Position numbers and translations under genes: made by a program. From assembly GCF_003993795.1 (NCBI RefSeq), contig NZ_RWKV01000017.1, positions 62,001-126,000 on the forward strand: 64,000 nt of DNA, given 5' to 3'. This document shows, in pieces, positions 1-8,743 of the stretch. A model generated the notes under the pieces. It searched no databases. It saw only the letters and a program-made list of their open reading frames with translations, and had not been told where the DNA came from. Position 1 is the stretch's first letter, and each line of letters opens with the position of its first letter. This DNA comes from Aquabacter cavernae (GTDB taxonomy: Bacteria; Pseudomonadota; Alphaproteobacteria; Rhizobiales; Xanthobacteraceae).

Positions 1-799
1 AGGTGGGCATGAGGATGCGGGCGAGCGCGATGACGCGCACAAACTCGATGGGATCCACCTTCGGCGCGTTGGCGAGGCGCGAGCCGGGAATGGGGATGAG
101 CATGTTGATGGGCACGCTCTCCGGCGGCACCGTCATGTTGGCGAGGGTGAGCAGCATGTCGATGCGGTCGCCCTCGCTCTCGCCCATGCCCAGGATGCCG
201 CCCGCGCACACCTTCATGCCCGCCTCGCGCACATTGGAGAGGGTCTCCAGCCGGTCGGCGAAGGTGCGGGTGGTGATGATCTCGCTGTAATAGCGCTCGG
301 ACGTATCGATATTGTGGTTGTAATAATCGAGGCCCGCCGTGGCGAGGCGCTTGGCCTGGAACGGGTCCAGCATGCCCAGCGTCATGCAGGTCTCCATGCC
401 GAGGGCTTTGACGCCCTCCACCATGGCGATGACCATGTCCATGTCGCGCTCCTTGGGGGAGCGCCAGGCGGCGCCCATGCAATAGCGCGTCGCGCCGCCG
501 TCCTTGGCCTTGCGGGCCTCGGCCAGCACGCGCTCCACTTCCATGAGCTTGGACGCCTTCAGCCCGGTGGGGGCGAGGGCGGACTGGCTGCAATAGCCGC
601 AATCCTCGGGGCAGCCGCCGGTCTTGATGGAGAGCAGGCGGCTCATCTGCAGCTTGTTGGGATCGAAATGGGTGCGGTGGATGGTCTGCGCCTCGAACAG
701 GAGATCGTTCAGGGGCAGGTTATAGAGACGCTCCGCATCCTCGCGGGTCCACAGGCTGCGCACCTTATCGTCCTGAGGAACGGGCACCACCACATTCAT
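1..799 (-). CDS. bioB: biotin synthase (3' part outside window)
   Basis: Radical-SAM enzyme that inserts sulfur into dethiobiotin in the last step of biotin synthesis. The first 266 codons are present and the gene runs off the left edge. The radical-SAM cluster motif C-x3-C-x2-C is seen at residues 63-70 ([10 protein letters not shown]), after an N-terminal stretch typical of BioB ([14 protein letters not shown], then [20 protein letters not shown]). The ATG at 799 is the only sensible start; the family normally has 320-350 residues. No other biotin gene is visible in the window, and no clear BioR-type operator was found in the 200 bp upstream. Confidence 0.95.
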   Translation of the reverse strand, partial: MNVVVPVPQDDKVRSLWTREDAERLYNLPLNDLLFEAQTIHRTHFDPNKLQMSRLLSIKTGGCPEDCGYCSQSALAPTGLKASKLMEVERVLAEARKAKDGGATRYCMGAAWRSPKERDMDMVIAMVEGVKALGMETCMTLGMLDPFQAKRLATAGLDYYNHNIDTSERYYSEIITTRTFADRLETLSNVREAGMKVCAGGILGMGESEGDRIDMLLTLANMTVPPESVPINMLIPIPGSRLANAPKVDPIEFVRVIALARILMPT

Positions 800-1005
800 T
801 GTTTTCGACCCATCTGTTCGCTTTCCCCCATGGAATTATACCCGAATGGCGGGATGAGAAAGAGCCCTGCGTTTCATGGCGCCCCCTGCCGCTGCGTCGC
901 CATGCCCCGAAGGGGCCTCGCCGAGGGCGCTTCGGGCTGGACGGGCCCGGCGCGCAGGGCCAATGTCGCTCGCCTTTACCGCGCCTTGCGCAACCGGGAT
1001 CGCCC

Positions 1006-1353
1006 ATGAAGCTGCATTCTCTCGACCGCTCCACGGCGGACATCATCGACGCCCCCGTCAAGCCCGAGGCCCTGATCTCCGGCGCGCCCGATCCGCGCGC
1101 CCTCGTCACCTACGACGCCCCGGCCGAGCGCCTGTGCGCCGGCGAATGGGAGGCGGGCGTCGGCAAGTGGCGCGTGACCTATGACGAGTGGGAATATTGC
1201 CTGATCATTTCGGGGCGCTGCATCGTCACAGGCGACGACGGCACCGTGATCACGGCCGGCCCCGGCGACACGTTCGTGCTGGAACCGGGCTTCGCGGGCA
1301 CCTGGGAGGTCTTGGAGCCCATGCGCAAGCACTGGGTTGTCCGCACGCCCTGA
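1006..1353 (+). CDS. cupin-domain protein (DUF861 type)
   Basis: Small 115-residue single-domain cupin of the DUF861/ureidoglycine-aminohydrolase-like group. The core WRVTYDEWEYCLIISGRCIV followed by GPGDTFVLEPGFAGTWEV shows the two cupin half-motifs, but the histidines of metal-binding cupins are largely missing (Tyr and Cys sit where His would be expected), so a catalytic role is uncertain. The ATG at 1006 was chosen because the cupin fold starts soon after; a longer in-frame frame reaches back to 799 but has no family resemblance. It is divergent from bioB and may share its 206-bp promoter region. Function unknown. Confidence 0.8.
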   Translation: MKLHSLDRSTADIIDAPVKPEALISGAPDPRALVTYDAPAERLCAGEWEAGVGKWRVTYDEWEYCLIISGRCIVTGDDGTVITAGPGDTFVLEPGFAGTWEVLEPMRKHWVVRTP

Positions 1354-1361
1354 CGCAAAAA

Positions 1362-1389
1362 GGCCCGTGAGATGTGTCTCACGGGCCTT
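1362..1389 (-). terminator. intrinsic terminator after ptsN
   Basis: Perfect 11-bp inverted repeat (1362-1372 with 1377-1387) and a 4-nt loop. On the minus strand it is followed by five T, so it fits termination of ptsN. It lies between the convergent cupin and ptsN genes, and the plus-strand side has only TT after the stem. Confidence 0.8.
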
Positions 1390-1421
1390 CCGCCAGATCG
1401 AAAAAGACACCCGCCGCCGTA

Positions 1422-1886
1422 TCAGGCGGCGTCGGAAGCCGAGGTCGCCGTCAGCAGCGCATGGATGGCGCCGCCATCGCGGGTGGCGCGCAGCTTCTCG
1501 GCAACCGCCGGGTCCCGCAGCATGCGGGCGACCCGGGCGAGTGCCTTCAGATGGTCCGCCCCCGCCGCCTCGGGCGCGAGCAGAAGGAAGATGAGGTCCA
1601 CCGGTTCGCCGTCCAGCGATTCGAAATCGATGGGCTTCTCCAGCCGGGCGAAGGCCCCGAACAGGCGCGGCAGGCCGGCCAGCTTGCCGTGCGGAATGGC
1701 GATTCCATTCCCGACGCCCGTGGAACCCAGCCGCTCGCGCTGGAGCAGCGTCTCGAAGATTTCCCGCTGGTCCCGCCCTGCGAGATCGGCGGCATGAAGC
1801 GCAAGCTCCTGGAGAGCCTGCTTCTTGCTGCTCGCCCGCAAGGACGGGAAGACCGCCTCGGGGGCGAGAAGATCGGCAAGGGGCAT
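1422..1886 (-). CDS. ptsN: PTS IIA-like nitrogen regulatory protein
   Basis: EIIA(Ntr), the phospho-acceptor at the end of the nitrogen phosphotransferase chain PtsP-PtsO-PtsN. It regulates potassium uptake, stress responses and metabolism rather than moving sugar. 154 residues, the normal length. The phosphorylated histidine is His66 in GIAIPHGK, preceded by RERLGSTGVGNG. It lies downstream of hpf in the same direction, the usual alphaproteobacterial order. Here the 233-bp gap to hpf contains a dispersed repeat, and rpoN, which usually precedes hpf, is not adjacent. Confidence 0.95.
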   Translation of the reverse strand: MPLADLLAPEAVFPSLRASSKKQALQELALHAADLAGRDQREIFETLLQRERLGSTGVGNGIAIPHGKLAGLPRLFGAFARLEKPIDFESLDGEPVDLIFLLLAPEAAGADHLKALARVARMLRDPAVAEKLRATRDGGAIHALLTATSASDAA

Positions 1887-1904
1887 CGAACCAATATCCC
1901 GGAT

Positions 1905-2032
1905 CTAGAGCGCGACCGTCCCCCTCGAAGCGCCTGGGCACCTCAAGGGGGACGTGAATCGCTCTGTAATCAATGGTTTAGAGACTGATTCACCGCTCAG
2001 GCTGAATCAACCTGAGCGGATCAGGCTCTAAC
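1905..2032. repeat. structured dispersed repeat, copy 1
   Basis: A 128-bp element lying between hpf and ptsN. It starts CTAGAG and ends GGCTCTAAC, so the tips can pair (TAGAG with CTCTA). Inside are three successive hairpins: an imperfect 17-bp stem (about 1918-1953), a GTGAATC/GATTCAC stem, and a perfect CCGCTCAGG/CCTGAGCGG stem with a 9-nt loop (about 1993-2019). The copy at 45563-45689 has the same length and plan but different stem sequences. It probably belongs to a REP- or MITE-like family; whether it acts in RNA or DNA is unknown. Confidence 0.75.
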
Positions 2033-2119
2033 GCACCGTCCGCGCCGGCGCCGGAGTGGCGTCGGCGACGCGACGGAGCGGGTAGGACGGCGCAACACCG
2101 TCCCCGCCCCTCGTGGGGC

Positions 2120-2713
2120 TCAATGTTTTTCCTCGGAGAAGGCCGCAGGATCGATCCATCCCACATGCCCGTCCGGGCGTCGATAGACCACGCTCATGCG
2201 CCCGTGGCTGGCATGACGGAACACCACCACCGGCGCGCCGGTAATCTCCAGTTCCATCACAGCGTCGGCCACGGTCAGCTCGCGCAGCTTGGTCACCTGC
2301 TCGGCGACCACGGTGGGGCTCCAGCCGGAGAGGTCTTCGTCCTCCTCCCCCTCGGGCGCCGCCTCAAGCACATAGGCCTGAGCGGCGAGCGCGCCGTTGG
2401 TATTGCTGTTGCCGTGGCCCTGGCGATCCTTCATGCGCTGTTTGTAGCGCCGAAGCCGCTTCTCCACCTTCTCCAGGGCGGCATCCGCGCTGGCATTGGC
2501 GTCGTGAGCGCTTCCGTGGGCCTGCAGGTTCACGCCGGAGTCCAAGTGCAGCATGCATTCCGAACGATAGCCGGAGCCGTCGCGGGACACGGTGACGTGT
2601 CCGGACCACCCGCCGTCGAAATATTTGCCAAGCACTTCGGAAACGCGGTCCGACAACCGGGTGCGGAGCGCCTCTCCAACGTCGATATTCTTACCCGACA
2701 CGCGTAAGGCCAT
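2120..2713 (-). CDS. hpf: ribosome hibernation promoting factor, long form
   Basis: Long HPF/RaiA-type protein of 197 residues that dimerises 70S ribosomes into inactive 100S particles in stationary phase. The N-terminal S30AE/YfiA domain covers about residues 1-100 (MALRVSGKNIDVGEALR; basic helix EKRLRRYKQRMKDR). An acidic linker (EGEEDEDL) leads to the C-terminal dimerisation domain from about 130 (VVAEQVTKLRELTVADAVME). It is followed by ptsN. In most relatives rpoN lies directly upstream, but here the upstream neighbour is the convergent end of the paa operon, so hpf probably has its own promoter in 2714-2950. Confidence 0.95.
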   Translation of the reverse strand: MALRVSGKNIDVGEALRTRLSDRVSEVLGKYFDGGWSGHVTVSRDGSGYRSECMLHLDSGVNLQAHGSAHDANASADAALEKVEKRLRRYKQRMKDRQGHGNSNTNGALAAQAYVLEAAPEGEEDEDLSGWSPTVVAEQVTKLRELTVADAVMELEITGAPVVVFRHASHGRMSVVYRRPDGHVGWIDPAAFSEEKH

Positions 2714-2950
2714 GCGATTTGGTCCCCTTTGGAGTTGGTCGCGGGAAGCTCCCCCGTGCCCCTCCCGTTCTTACAAACCGGCCGGCCCATCAGTGGTAGG
2801 ATCGCTGCGACCAACTGTCAACGACGCAGCAAACGCAAGGGCCGGTGGCACCGTCCCACCTGCGCCGAACCACGAGAATCACGCCTTGAGCAGGGTCAAA
2901 TGCCGCCCGCGTCACAAAAGGCATCCTGGATACGCCTTTTCTAAACGAAA

Positions 2951-2986
2951 CTGCCCCGGCAAACCGCTGAGGGTCGGCCGGGGCAG
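2951..2986 (-). terminator. terminator at end of paa operon
   Basis: A 10-bp stem, 2951-2960 (CTGCCCCGGC) with 2977-2986, separated by a 16-nt loop. On the minus strand it is followed by TTTCGTTT. It sits 28 bp beyond the paaE stop. The rest of the 300-bp gap up to hpf (2714-2950) shows no gene and presumably carries the hpf promoter. Confidence 0.7.
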
Positions 2987-3013
2987 CAGTCGCAAAGGGG
3001 CCGGAGCCCGGTC

Positions 3014-4120
3014 TCACATCTGGTCGTAATCCACCACCACGCGCGGGCTGGTGGGGTGCGCCTGGCAGGTGAGGACGAAGCCCGCCTTCACTTCCCACGG
3101 CTCCAGCGAATAGTTCAGCTCCATCTGGGTCGTGCCCTCGACCACCTTGGCCCGGCAGGTGGAGCACATGCCGCCCTTGCAGGCGAAGGGCAGGTCCATG
3201 CCTGCCCGCAGCGCGGCGTCGAGGATGGATTCGCCCTCGGCCACCGGCACGTCGCGCCGCTTGCCGTCCACGATCATGGAAGCAACGTGCGCGGGCGGCG
3301 CGTCGGCCTGGACCACGGGCTTGGGACGCGGCTTGCCGCCCAGCGCGGAGACGAAGCGCTCCACATGGATCTTGTCCTCGCCCAGGCCGAGATCCTTCAG
3401 CGTCGCCTCAAGGTCGTCGATCATGCCCGTGGGGCCGCAGACGAAGGCGTGGTCCACCGCCGCCGCCGGCACCATGGCGGTCAGCAGCAGGCGCACCTTC
3501 TCGCCGTCCAGGCGCCCGTTGAGGATGGGCAGGTCCTGCTCTTCCTTGGACAGGACATGGAAGATGGACAGGCGCCCGAGGAAGCGGTCCTTCAGCTCCT
3601 CCAGCTGCTCCCGGAAGAGAATGTCGCCGGTGGACTTGTTGCCGTAGAACAGGAAGAAGCGGCTGCGCGGCTCGCGGGTGAGCACGCCGCGCACGATGGA
3701 CAGGATGGGCGTGATGCCCGAGCCCGCCGCGAATCCCACATGCAGGCGCCCGTCCTCGGCCGCCGCGAGGCCGAAGCGGCCGGTGGGGGTCATCACCTCC
3801 AGCGCGTCGCCGGCCTTGAGCGTGTCGTTCACCCAGGTGGAGAACAGGCCGTTCTCGACCTGCTTCACGGCGATGCGCAATTCCCCGTCATCGGGGCCGG
3901 AGCAGATGGAATAGGAGCGGCGCACATCCTCGCCCTCCACCATGGCGCGCAGCGTCAGATACTGGCCGGGCGCGAAGGCATAGTCGCCGGCAAGGTCGGA
4001 CGGCACGTCGAAAGCGATGGAGACGGCATCCTGCGTCTCGCGCTTCACGTCGCGCACGTTGAGGCGGTGGAATTTGGGGGCAGCGGCCTTGGTCGGCGCG
4101 GCGTTGTCGGTAGCGGGCAT
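3014..4120 (-). CDS. paaE: phenylacetyl-CoA epoxidase reductase subunit
   Basis: Reductase of the PaaABCE multicomponent monooxygenase; it passes electrons from NADPH to the di-iron centre. 368 residues in two parts. Residues about 15-260 form a ferredoxin-NADP reductase module with the FAD motif RRSYSICSG (68-75) and the NADPH loop GSGITPILS (133-141). The C-terminal plant-type ferredoxin domain has C314-x4-C319-x2-C322-x29-C352 for a 2Fe-2S cluster. The ATG at 4120 was chosen because longer upstream reading has no family sequence. Last gene of paaABCDE, 11 bp after paaD. Confidence 0.96.
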   Translation of the reverse strand: MPATDNAAPTKAAAPKFHRLNVRDVKRETQDAVSIAFDVPSDLAGDYAFAPGQYLTLRAMVEGEDVRRSYSICSGPDDGELRIAVKQVENGLFSTWVNDTLKAGDALEVMTPTGRFGLAAAEDGRLHVGFAAGSGITPILSIVRGVLTREPRSRFFLFYGNKSTGDILFREQLEELKDRFLGRLSIFHVLSKEEQDLPILNGRLDGEKVRLLLTAMVPAAAVDHAFVCGPTGMIDDLEATLKDLGLGEDKIHVERFVSALGGKPRPKPVVQADAPPAHVASMIVDGKRRDVPVAEGESILDAALRAGMDLPFACKGGMCSTCRAKVVEGTTQMELNYSLEPWEVKAGFVLTCQAHPTSPRVVVDYDQM

Positions 4121-4131
4121 GGCGTCACCCT

Positions 4132-4635
4132 TCAGTGGCATTTGAAGTAATCGAACGGCTCGCGGCAGGTCTTGCACTGCCAGAGCGATTTGCAGGACGT
4201 GGACCCGAACGGGGCGAGTTCGGCCGTGCTGGTGGAGCCGCATTGCGGGCAGGCCACCTGATCCTCGCCGAACAGGGCCCGGCGCCCGCCGCCCTTGGCG
4301 GGCGGCGCGATGCCGTATTCGCGGAGCTTGCGGCGCCCGTCCTCGGTCATCCACTCGGTGGTCCAGGCGGGCGAGAGCACCGTCTTGACCGTGACGGGGC
4401 CGATCCCCGCCTTTTCCAGCGCCAGCTCGATCTCCAGCGCGATCATGTTCATGGCCGGGCACCCGCTATAGGTGGGGGTGATGGCCACTTCCACGCGCCC
4501 GTCCACGATGGCGACGTCCCGCAGGACGCCGAGATCGGCAATGGACAGGACCGGGATCTCCGGATCGGTGACGGCTCCCGCCACGCGCCAGACTTCGCCG
4601 CGCAGCGCCTCAGAATCGTGAAGCGCCGCGGACAT
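4132..4635 (-). CDS. paaD: phenylacetate pathway protein PaaD (DUF59/MIP18 family)
   Basis: 167-residue accessory protein thought to mature the Fe-S or di-iron centres of the epoxidase. Residues 10-100 form the DUF59 (MIP18) domain with VTDPEIPVLSIADLGVLRDV and the conserved SGCPAM (57-62). The C-terminal half is a zinc-ribbon-like region with CPQC (129-132), C148, CKTC (154-157) and C166. The ATG at 4635 overlaps the paaC stop (ATGA), which implies translational coupling and decides the start; an open frame reaching further upstream runs inside paaC and is a shadow. Confidence 0.95.
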   Translation of the reverse strand: MSAALHDSEALRGEVWRVAGAVTDPEIPVLSIADLGVLRDVAIVDGRVEVAITPTYSGCPAMNMIALEIELALEKAGIGPVTVKTVLSPAWTTEWMTEDGRRKLREYGIAPPAKGGGRRALFGEDQVACPQCGSTSTAELAPFGSTSCKSLWQCKTCREPFDYFKCH

Positions 4636-5411
4636 CACCAGGTCGCCCCGGGGAAGGCACGCTGCATGTATTGCAGGTCGCTCAGCAGGTGGCCGAGATG
4701 CTCGGAATGCTCGCCGCTGCGGCCGCCCTTCTGCATCCAGGCGTTCTGGGGCAGCGTGAGGCCGGCCTGCGCCACCACCTTGGCGACGCTCTCCAGCCAC
4801 ACGGCGCGCAGCGCCTCCGGATCGGGAACGATCCCCTCGGCGATCAGCGAGCGCTCGCCCGCATCGGTCTCGAACATCTCGCCGGTGAAGGCCCAGAGGC
4901 CGTCCAGCGCCTCCTGGGCCCGGCGGTGGCTCTCCGGCGTGCCGTCGCCCAGGCGGATCACCCATTCGGCGGAATGGCGCACATGATAGGCGCTTTCCTT
5001 CTCCGCCTTGGCGGCGATGGCGGCCAGGGTGGCGTCGGAGGAGCCCATCAGCGCCCGCCAATAGGGATCGATGAAGGCCGAATAGAAGAGCTGGCGCACC
5101 ATGGTGGCGGCGAAGTCGCCGTTGGGCTGCTCCACGAGCAGCAGGTTGCCGTAGCCGCGCACGTCGCGCAGATAGGCATAGGCATCCTCGTCGCGGCCGG
5201 CAGCTTCCACTTCGCCCGCATAGGTATAGAGCGAGCGGGCCTGGCCGATGAGGTCGAGGCCCATATTGGCGAGGGCCATTTCCTCTTCCATCATGGGCGC
5301 CTTGCCGCACCATTCGGACAGGCGATGGCCCAGGATCAGCGCGTCGTCGGCGCGCCGCAGGAGGTAACGGACGAGCGGCGTCTCCGCCACGGTAATGGAC
5401 GCTCCGGCCAT
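4635..5411 (-). CDS. paaC: phenylacetyl-CoA epoxidase structural subunit
   Basis: Non-catalytic ferritin-like partner of PaaA that stabilises the PaaA-PaaC core of the epoxidase. 258 residues from the ATG at 5411, which is preceded by GAGGAAA at good spacing. The helical core starts TPLVRYLLRRADDALILGHRLSEW and continues through EEEMALANMGLDLIGQARSLY, as in known PaaC proteins. The frame stays open 132 bp further upstream, but that part is arginine/alanine-rich and unlike the family, so the shorter form is preferred. An unusually long 239-bp spacer separates it from paaB. Confidence 0.95.
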   Translation of the reverse strand: MAGASITVAETPLVRYLLRRADDALILGHRLSEWCGKAPMMEEEMALANMGLDLIGQARSLYTYAGEVEAAGRDEDAYAYLRDVRGYGNLLLVEQPNGDFAATMVRQLFYSAFIDPYWRALMGSSDATLAAIAAKAEKESAYHVRHSAEWVIRLGDGTPESHRRAQEALDGLWAFTGEMFETDAGERSLIAEGIVPDPEALRAVWLESVAKVVAQAGLTLPQNAWMQKGGRSGEHSEHLGHLLSDLQYMQRAFPGATW

Positions 5412-5650
5412 TGGTGTTTCCTCATTTGCTGACAGCCCGTCCCGCATCCGGGATCGGAACGCGGCCGCATCACGCGCAGCCGCCGCAACTTCCTCCCTGC
5501 CCGCACGCGCGAGGCCGGGATCTCTTCCATTAAAGAGGGGCATGGGGGGCGGCCCTCAAGCGCGACGCACCCATCCGCGAGGAACCCGCCCGCCCCGTCC
5601 TCCCCCGCAGGCGGGAGAGGCCCTCCGTCCGCCCCGAAGGGCGGACCGGA
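5412..5650 (-). other. paaB-paaC spacer with UUCG-loop hairpin
   Basis: 239 bp of non-coding sequence inside the operon. Directly after the paaB stop, the minus-strand transcript can form a perfect 8-bp stem (5627-5646) capped by the very stable UUCG tetraloop. Next to it is a CTCCCGC-type palindrome (about 5599-5619). There is no U-tract, so the hairpin looks more like an RNA-stabilising or partially attenuating element than a full terminator. The remainder shows no gene. Confidence 0.55.
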
Positions 5651-5938
5651 TCACATGTGGCCGACTTCGTCGGGCACTTCATAGAAGGTGGGGTGGCGAT
5701 AGATCTTCGAGGCGGTGGGCTCGAACATCATGCCCTTCTCCGAGGGATCGGAGGCGGTGATGGCGTTGGACGGCACCACCCAGATGGAGAGCCCTTCGCC
5801 GCGCCGCGTATAGAGATCGCGGGCGGACTGGAGCGCGAGGGTGGCGTCCGGGGCGTGCAGCGAGCCCACATGCTTGTGGGACAGGCCGTTGCGGGAACGG
5901 ATGAACACTTCCCAGAGCGGGATGGTCTGGCCGGCCAT
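5651..5938 (-). CDS. paaB: phenylacetyl-CoA epoxidase subunit B
   Basis: Small 95-residue subunit of the PaaABCE complex, thought to bridge the PaaAC heterodimers. The sequence begins QTIPLWEVFIRSRNGLSHKH and contains HVGSLHAPDATLALQSARD and IWVVPSNAI, all typical of PaaB. The length equals the family norm. The ATG at 5938 is preceded by AGGAAACGC. It follows paaA by 100 bp and precedes paaC after a long structured spacer. Confidence 0.96.
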   Translation of the reverse strand: MAGQTIPLWEVFIRSRNGLSHKHVGSLHAPDATLALQSARDLYTRRGEGLSIWVVPSNAITASDPSEKGMMFEPTASKIYRHPTFYEVPDEVGHM

Positions 5939-6038
5939 GATGCGTTTCCTCAGGAAGATGGGCGCCCGGCTGACCCGGGCCGCCTCGGTTGGTTCGGACC
6001 ATCGGCACCGGCCATGGCCGGTGCCGCAGGGATTTCGC

Positions 6039-7028
6039 TCAGGCCGCCTCGGCCTGGACGCGGCGCTTCTCGGCGAAGGCGAGCGCGGCCTCGCGCACCC
6101 AGGCGCCATCCTCATGGGCCTGGCGGCGCGCGGACATGCGGTCGCGGTTGCAGGGGCCGTTGCCGGCGATCACCTGCTTGAACTCGTCCCAATTGATGGT
6201 GCCGTAGTCCCAGTGGCCGGTTTCCTCATTGAGCTTGAGGTCCGCGTCGGGGAGCGTCAGGCCGAGATACTGGGCCTGGGGCACGGTGGCATCGACGAAC
6301 TTCTGGCGCAGCTCGTCATTGGAGAAGCGCTTGATCTTCCACTTGGTGGACTGGTCGGAATGCATGCTCGCCGCATCGGGCGGGCCGAACATCATGAGGC
6401 AGGGCCACCACCAGCGATTGAGCGCGTCCTGCGCCATCTGCTTCTGCTCGGCGGAGCCCTTCGACAGCGAGATCATGATCTCGTAGCCCTGGCGCTGATG
6501 GAACGACTCTTCCTTGCACACGCGGATCATGGCGCGGGCATAGGGGCCGTAGGAGCAGCGGCACAGCGGGATCTGGTTCATGATCGCGGCGCCGTCCACG
6601 AGCCAGCCGATGGCGCCGATATCCGCCCAGGTGAGGGTCGGGTAATTGAAGATGGAGGAATACTTGGCCTTGCCGGACAGGAGCTGGTCCACCAGTTCCT
6701 CACGGGAGGTGCCCAGCGTCTCGGCGGCGGCATAGAGATACAGGCCATGGCCGCACTCATCCTGGACCTTGGCCAGGAGCGCAGCCTTGCGGCGCAGCGA
6801 GGGCGCGCGGGTGATCCAGTTGCCCTCGGGCAGCATGCCGATGATCTCGGAATGGGCATGCTGGGAAATCTGGCGGGTCAGGGTCTTGCGATAGGCCGCC
6901 GGCATCCAGTCATTGGGCTCGATGCGGTCTTCGTCATCGATGCGCTCCTGGAAGCGCGCCACCAGCGCGGCATCCTCAAGGGTGCGGTCACCGGCATCCG
7001 GATTGGCGTTCAGGGCCTGCGTGTACAT
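6039..7028 (-). CDS. paaA: phenylacetyl-CoA epoxidase catalytic subunit
   Basis: Oxygenase subunit that epoxidises the aromatic ring of phenylacetyl-CoA with O2 (ring 1,2-epoxyphenylacetyl-CoA), the key step of aerobic phenylacetate degradation in the cytoplasm. 329 residues, full length. The two iron-binding E-x2-H pairs are visible at E91-H94 (DECGHGLY) and E174-H177 ([12 protein letters not shown]). First gene of paaABCDE, with GGAGGAGCC upstream of its ATG. The later genes of the pathway (paaG, paaZ, paaK and others) are not in this window. Confidence 0.97.
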   Translation of the reverse strand: MYTQALNANPDAGDRTLEDAALVARFQERIDDEDRIEPNDWMPAAYRKTLTRQISQHAHSEIIGMLPEGNWITRAPSLRRKAALLAKVQDECGHGLYLYAAAETLGTSREELVDQLLSGKAKYSSIFNYPTLTWADIGAIGWLVDGAAIMNQIPLCRCSYGPYARAMIRVCKEESFHQRQGYEIMISLSKGSAEQKQMAQDALNRWWWPCLMMFGPPDAASMHSDQSTKWKIKRFSNDELRQKFVDATVPQAQYLGLTLPDADLKLNEETGHWDYGTINWDEFKQVIAGNGPCNRDRMSARRQAHEDGAWVREAALAFAEKRRVQAEAA

Positions 7029-7249
7029 GTGGCTCCTCCCTATGTTGGAATCACTATATGTAACAAAAAATCTAAACTCAATCTAATTCTGTAACGCTTT
7101 AACCTCGACGCGCGGTTCCTGGATCCCCGACACCGAAAAGCCCCTGTTTCGACTTGCCTTGGTCGTCACAAAGCAGTTGCATCCCTCGGGCAAGCCACGC
7201 TGGCCACATTCCTGCCGCCGCCCCCTCCCCATAACGCGAAGAGGCAAAC
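7029..7249. promoter_or_regulatory. divergent promoter region paaA / fumC
   Basis: 221-bp region between divergent genes with a strikingly A+T-rich core (about 7050-7100) in otherwise G+C-rich DNA, as expected for the paa promoter. A GAATCA core at 7048-7053 (TGATTC on the minus strand) matches the centre of the E. coli PaaX box, but the flanks do not fit well and no second half-site is obvious. TGTAAC occurs twice (7059 and about 7091). Assignment as a PaaX target is an inference from this core and from paaX lying nearby. Confidence 0.4.
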
Positions 7250-8659
7250 GTGACTGAGATGCGCACTGAAACCGACAGCCTGGGCGAAGTCCAGGTTCCG
7301 GCCGACAAGCTCTGGGGCGCCCAGACCCAACGGTCCCTGGAGCATTTCAGCATCGGCAAAGACCTCATCCCCCGCGAGATGATCACGGCCTATGCCACGC
7401 TCAAGAAGGGCGCCGCCGCCGCCAACCACAAGGGTGGCCGGCTGGGCGAAGAGCAGTTCAAGCTGATCACCGCCACCTGCGACGAAATCCTGGCGGGCCA
7501 GCACCACGATATGTTCCCGCTGCACGTCTGGATGACCGGCAGCGGTACCCAGTTCAACATGAACGTGAACGAGGTGATCTCGAACCGTTGCTGTCAGCTG
7601 GCGGGCACGCCCATCGGCAGCAAGACGCCGGTCCATCCCAACGACCACGTCAACATGTCCCAGTCGTCCAACGATTCGTTCCCCTCCGCCATGCACATCG
7701 CGGTGGGCGTGAACGCCACCACCCGCCTCATCCCGGCGGTCGCCGCCCTGCGCGACGCCATCACGGCCAAGGCCGAGGAATGGGCGGATGTGGTGAAGAT
7801 CGGCCGCACCCACATGCAGGATGCGACCCCCCTCACCCTCGGCCAGGAATGGTCGGGCTATGCGGGCATGCTCACCGACGACCTGGACCGCCTCAACGAC
7901 GCGCTGAAGGGCGTCTATCGCCTGGCGCTGGGCGGCACGGCGGTGGGAACCGGCATCAATGCGGCCCCCGGCTTCGCCGAGGCGGTGGCGGCCGAGATCG
8001 CCAGCCTCACCAGCCTTCCCTATGTGACCGCGCCCAACAAGTTCACGGTCCAGGGCGCCCATGATGCCCTGGTGCAGTTCTCCGGCACCCTGCGCACGCT
8101 GGCGGCCTCGCTCTACAAGATCGGCAACGACATCCGCCTGATGTCGTGCGGCCCGCGCGCGGGCTTCGCGGAGCTGATCATCCCGGAGAACGAGCCCGGC
8201 TCGTCCATCATGCCCGGCAAGGTGAACCCCACCCAGGCCGAAGCGCTCACCATGATCGCGGTGCAGATGATGGGCAACGACGTGGCGGTCGGCTTCGGCG
8301 GCGCCAGCGGCTACCTGGAGATGAACGTCTACAAGCCGCTGATGATCCACAACATCTGCCACTCCATCACCATCGCCACCGACGGCTGCACCAACTTCCG
8401 CACCTTCCTGATCGAGGGCACCAAGCCCAACTACAAGAAGATCCAGGAATATGTGGACCGCTCGCTCATGCTGGTGACCGCGCTTGCCCCGGTCATCGGT
8501 TATGACAAGGCCTCCAAGATCGCCCACCACGCCATGGACAACGACCTCACCCTCAAGGAGGCGGCGCTCGACCTCGCCTTCGTCACCGAGGAGGAGTTCC
8601 TGCGCGTGGTCGATCCCGCCAAGATGGTGGCGCCCTACGTCGCCAAGGAAGATGCCTGA
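7250..8659 (+). CDS. fumC: fumarate hydratase, class II
   Basis: Iron-independent fumarase that interconverts fumarate and malate in the TCA cycle; 469 residues, homotetramer in known cases. The superfamily signature [13 protein letters not shown] is at about residues 318-330, and the fumarase regions [33 protein letters not shown] and [16 protein letters not shown] are intact. The GTG at 7250 has GAGG five bases upstream; an ATG at 7259 is possible but poorly spaced. It is divergent from paaA and followed by the malic enzyme gene. Confidence 0.97.
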   Translation: MTEMRTETDSLGEVQVPADKLWGAQTQRSLEHFSIGKDLIPREMITAYATLKKGAAAANHKGGRLGEEQFKLITATCDEILAGQHHDMFPLHVWMTGSGTQFNMNVNEVISNRCCQLAGTPIGSKTPVHPNDHVNMSQSSNDSFPSAMHIAVGVNATTRLIPAVAALRDAITAKAEEWADVVKIGRTHMQDATPLTLGQEWSGYAGMLTDDLDRLNDALKGVYRLALGGTAVGTGINAAPGFAEAVAAEIASLTSLPYVTAPNKFTVQGAHDALVQFSGTLRTLAASLYKIGNDIRLMSCGPRAGFAELIIPENEPGSSIMPGKVNPTQAEALTMIAVQMMGNDVAVGFGGASGYLEMNVYKPLMIHNICHSITIATDGCTNFRTFLIEGTKPNYKKIQEYVDRSLMLVTALAPVIGYDKASKIAHHAMDNDLTLKEAALDLAFVTEEEFLRVVDPAKMVAPYVAKEDA

Positions 8660-8743
8660 GGCCCACAGCCGCCTCGCTCTCCGTCTGCTCCTTTCCCGCC
8701 GCCCCTCCGGGTGGCGGGTCACCCATATGAGGGACACCGCATC

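Noticed and set aside
800-1005. BioR operator upstream of bioB
   Set aside because: Only a loose TTATA-like string is present, not the TTATMKATAA palindrome.
2714-2950. Possible sigma-54 promoter before hpf (TGGCAC near 2846)
   Set aside because: The downstream TTGC half at the required spacing is missing.
3014-3167. Longer or alternative reading frames over the ferredoxin end of paaE
   Set aside because: The C-x4-C-x2-C-x29-C pattern in the chosen frame is decisive.
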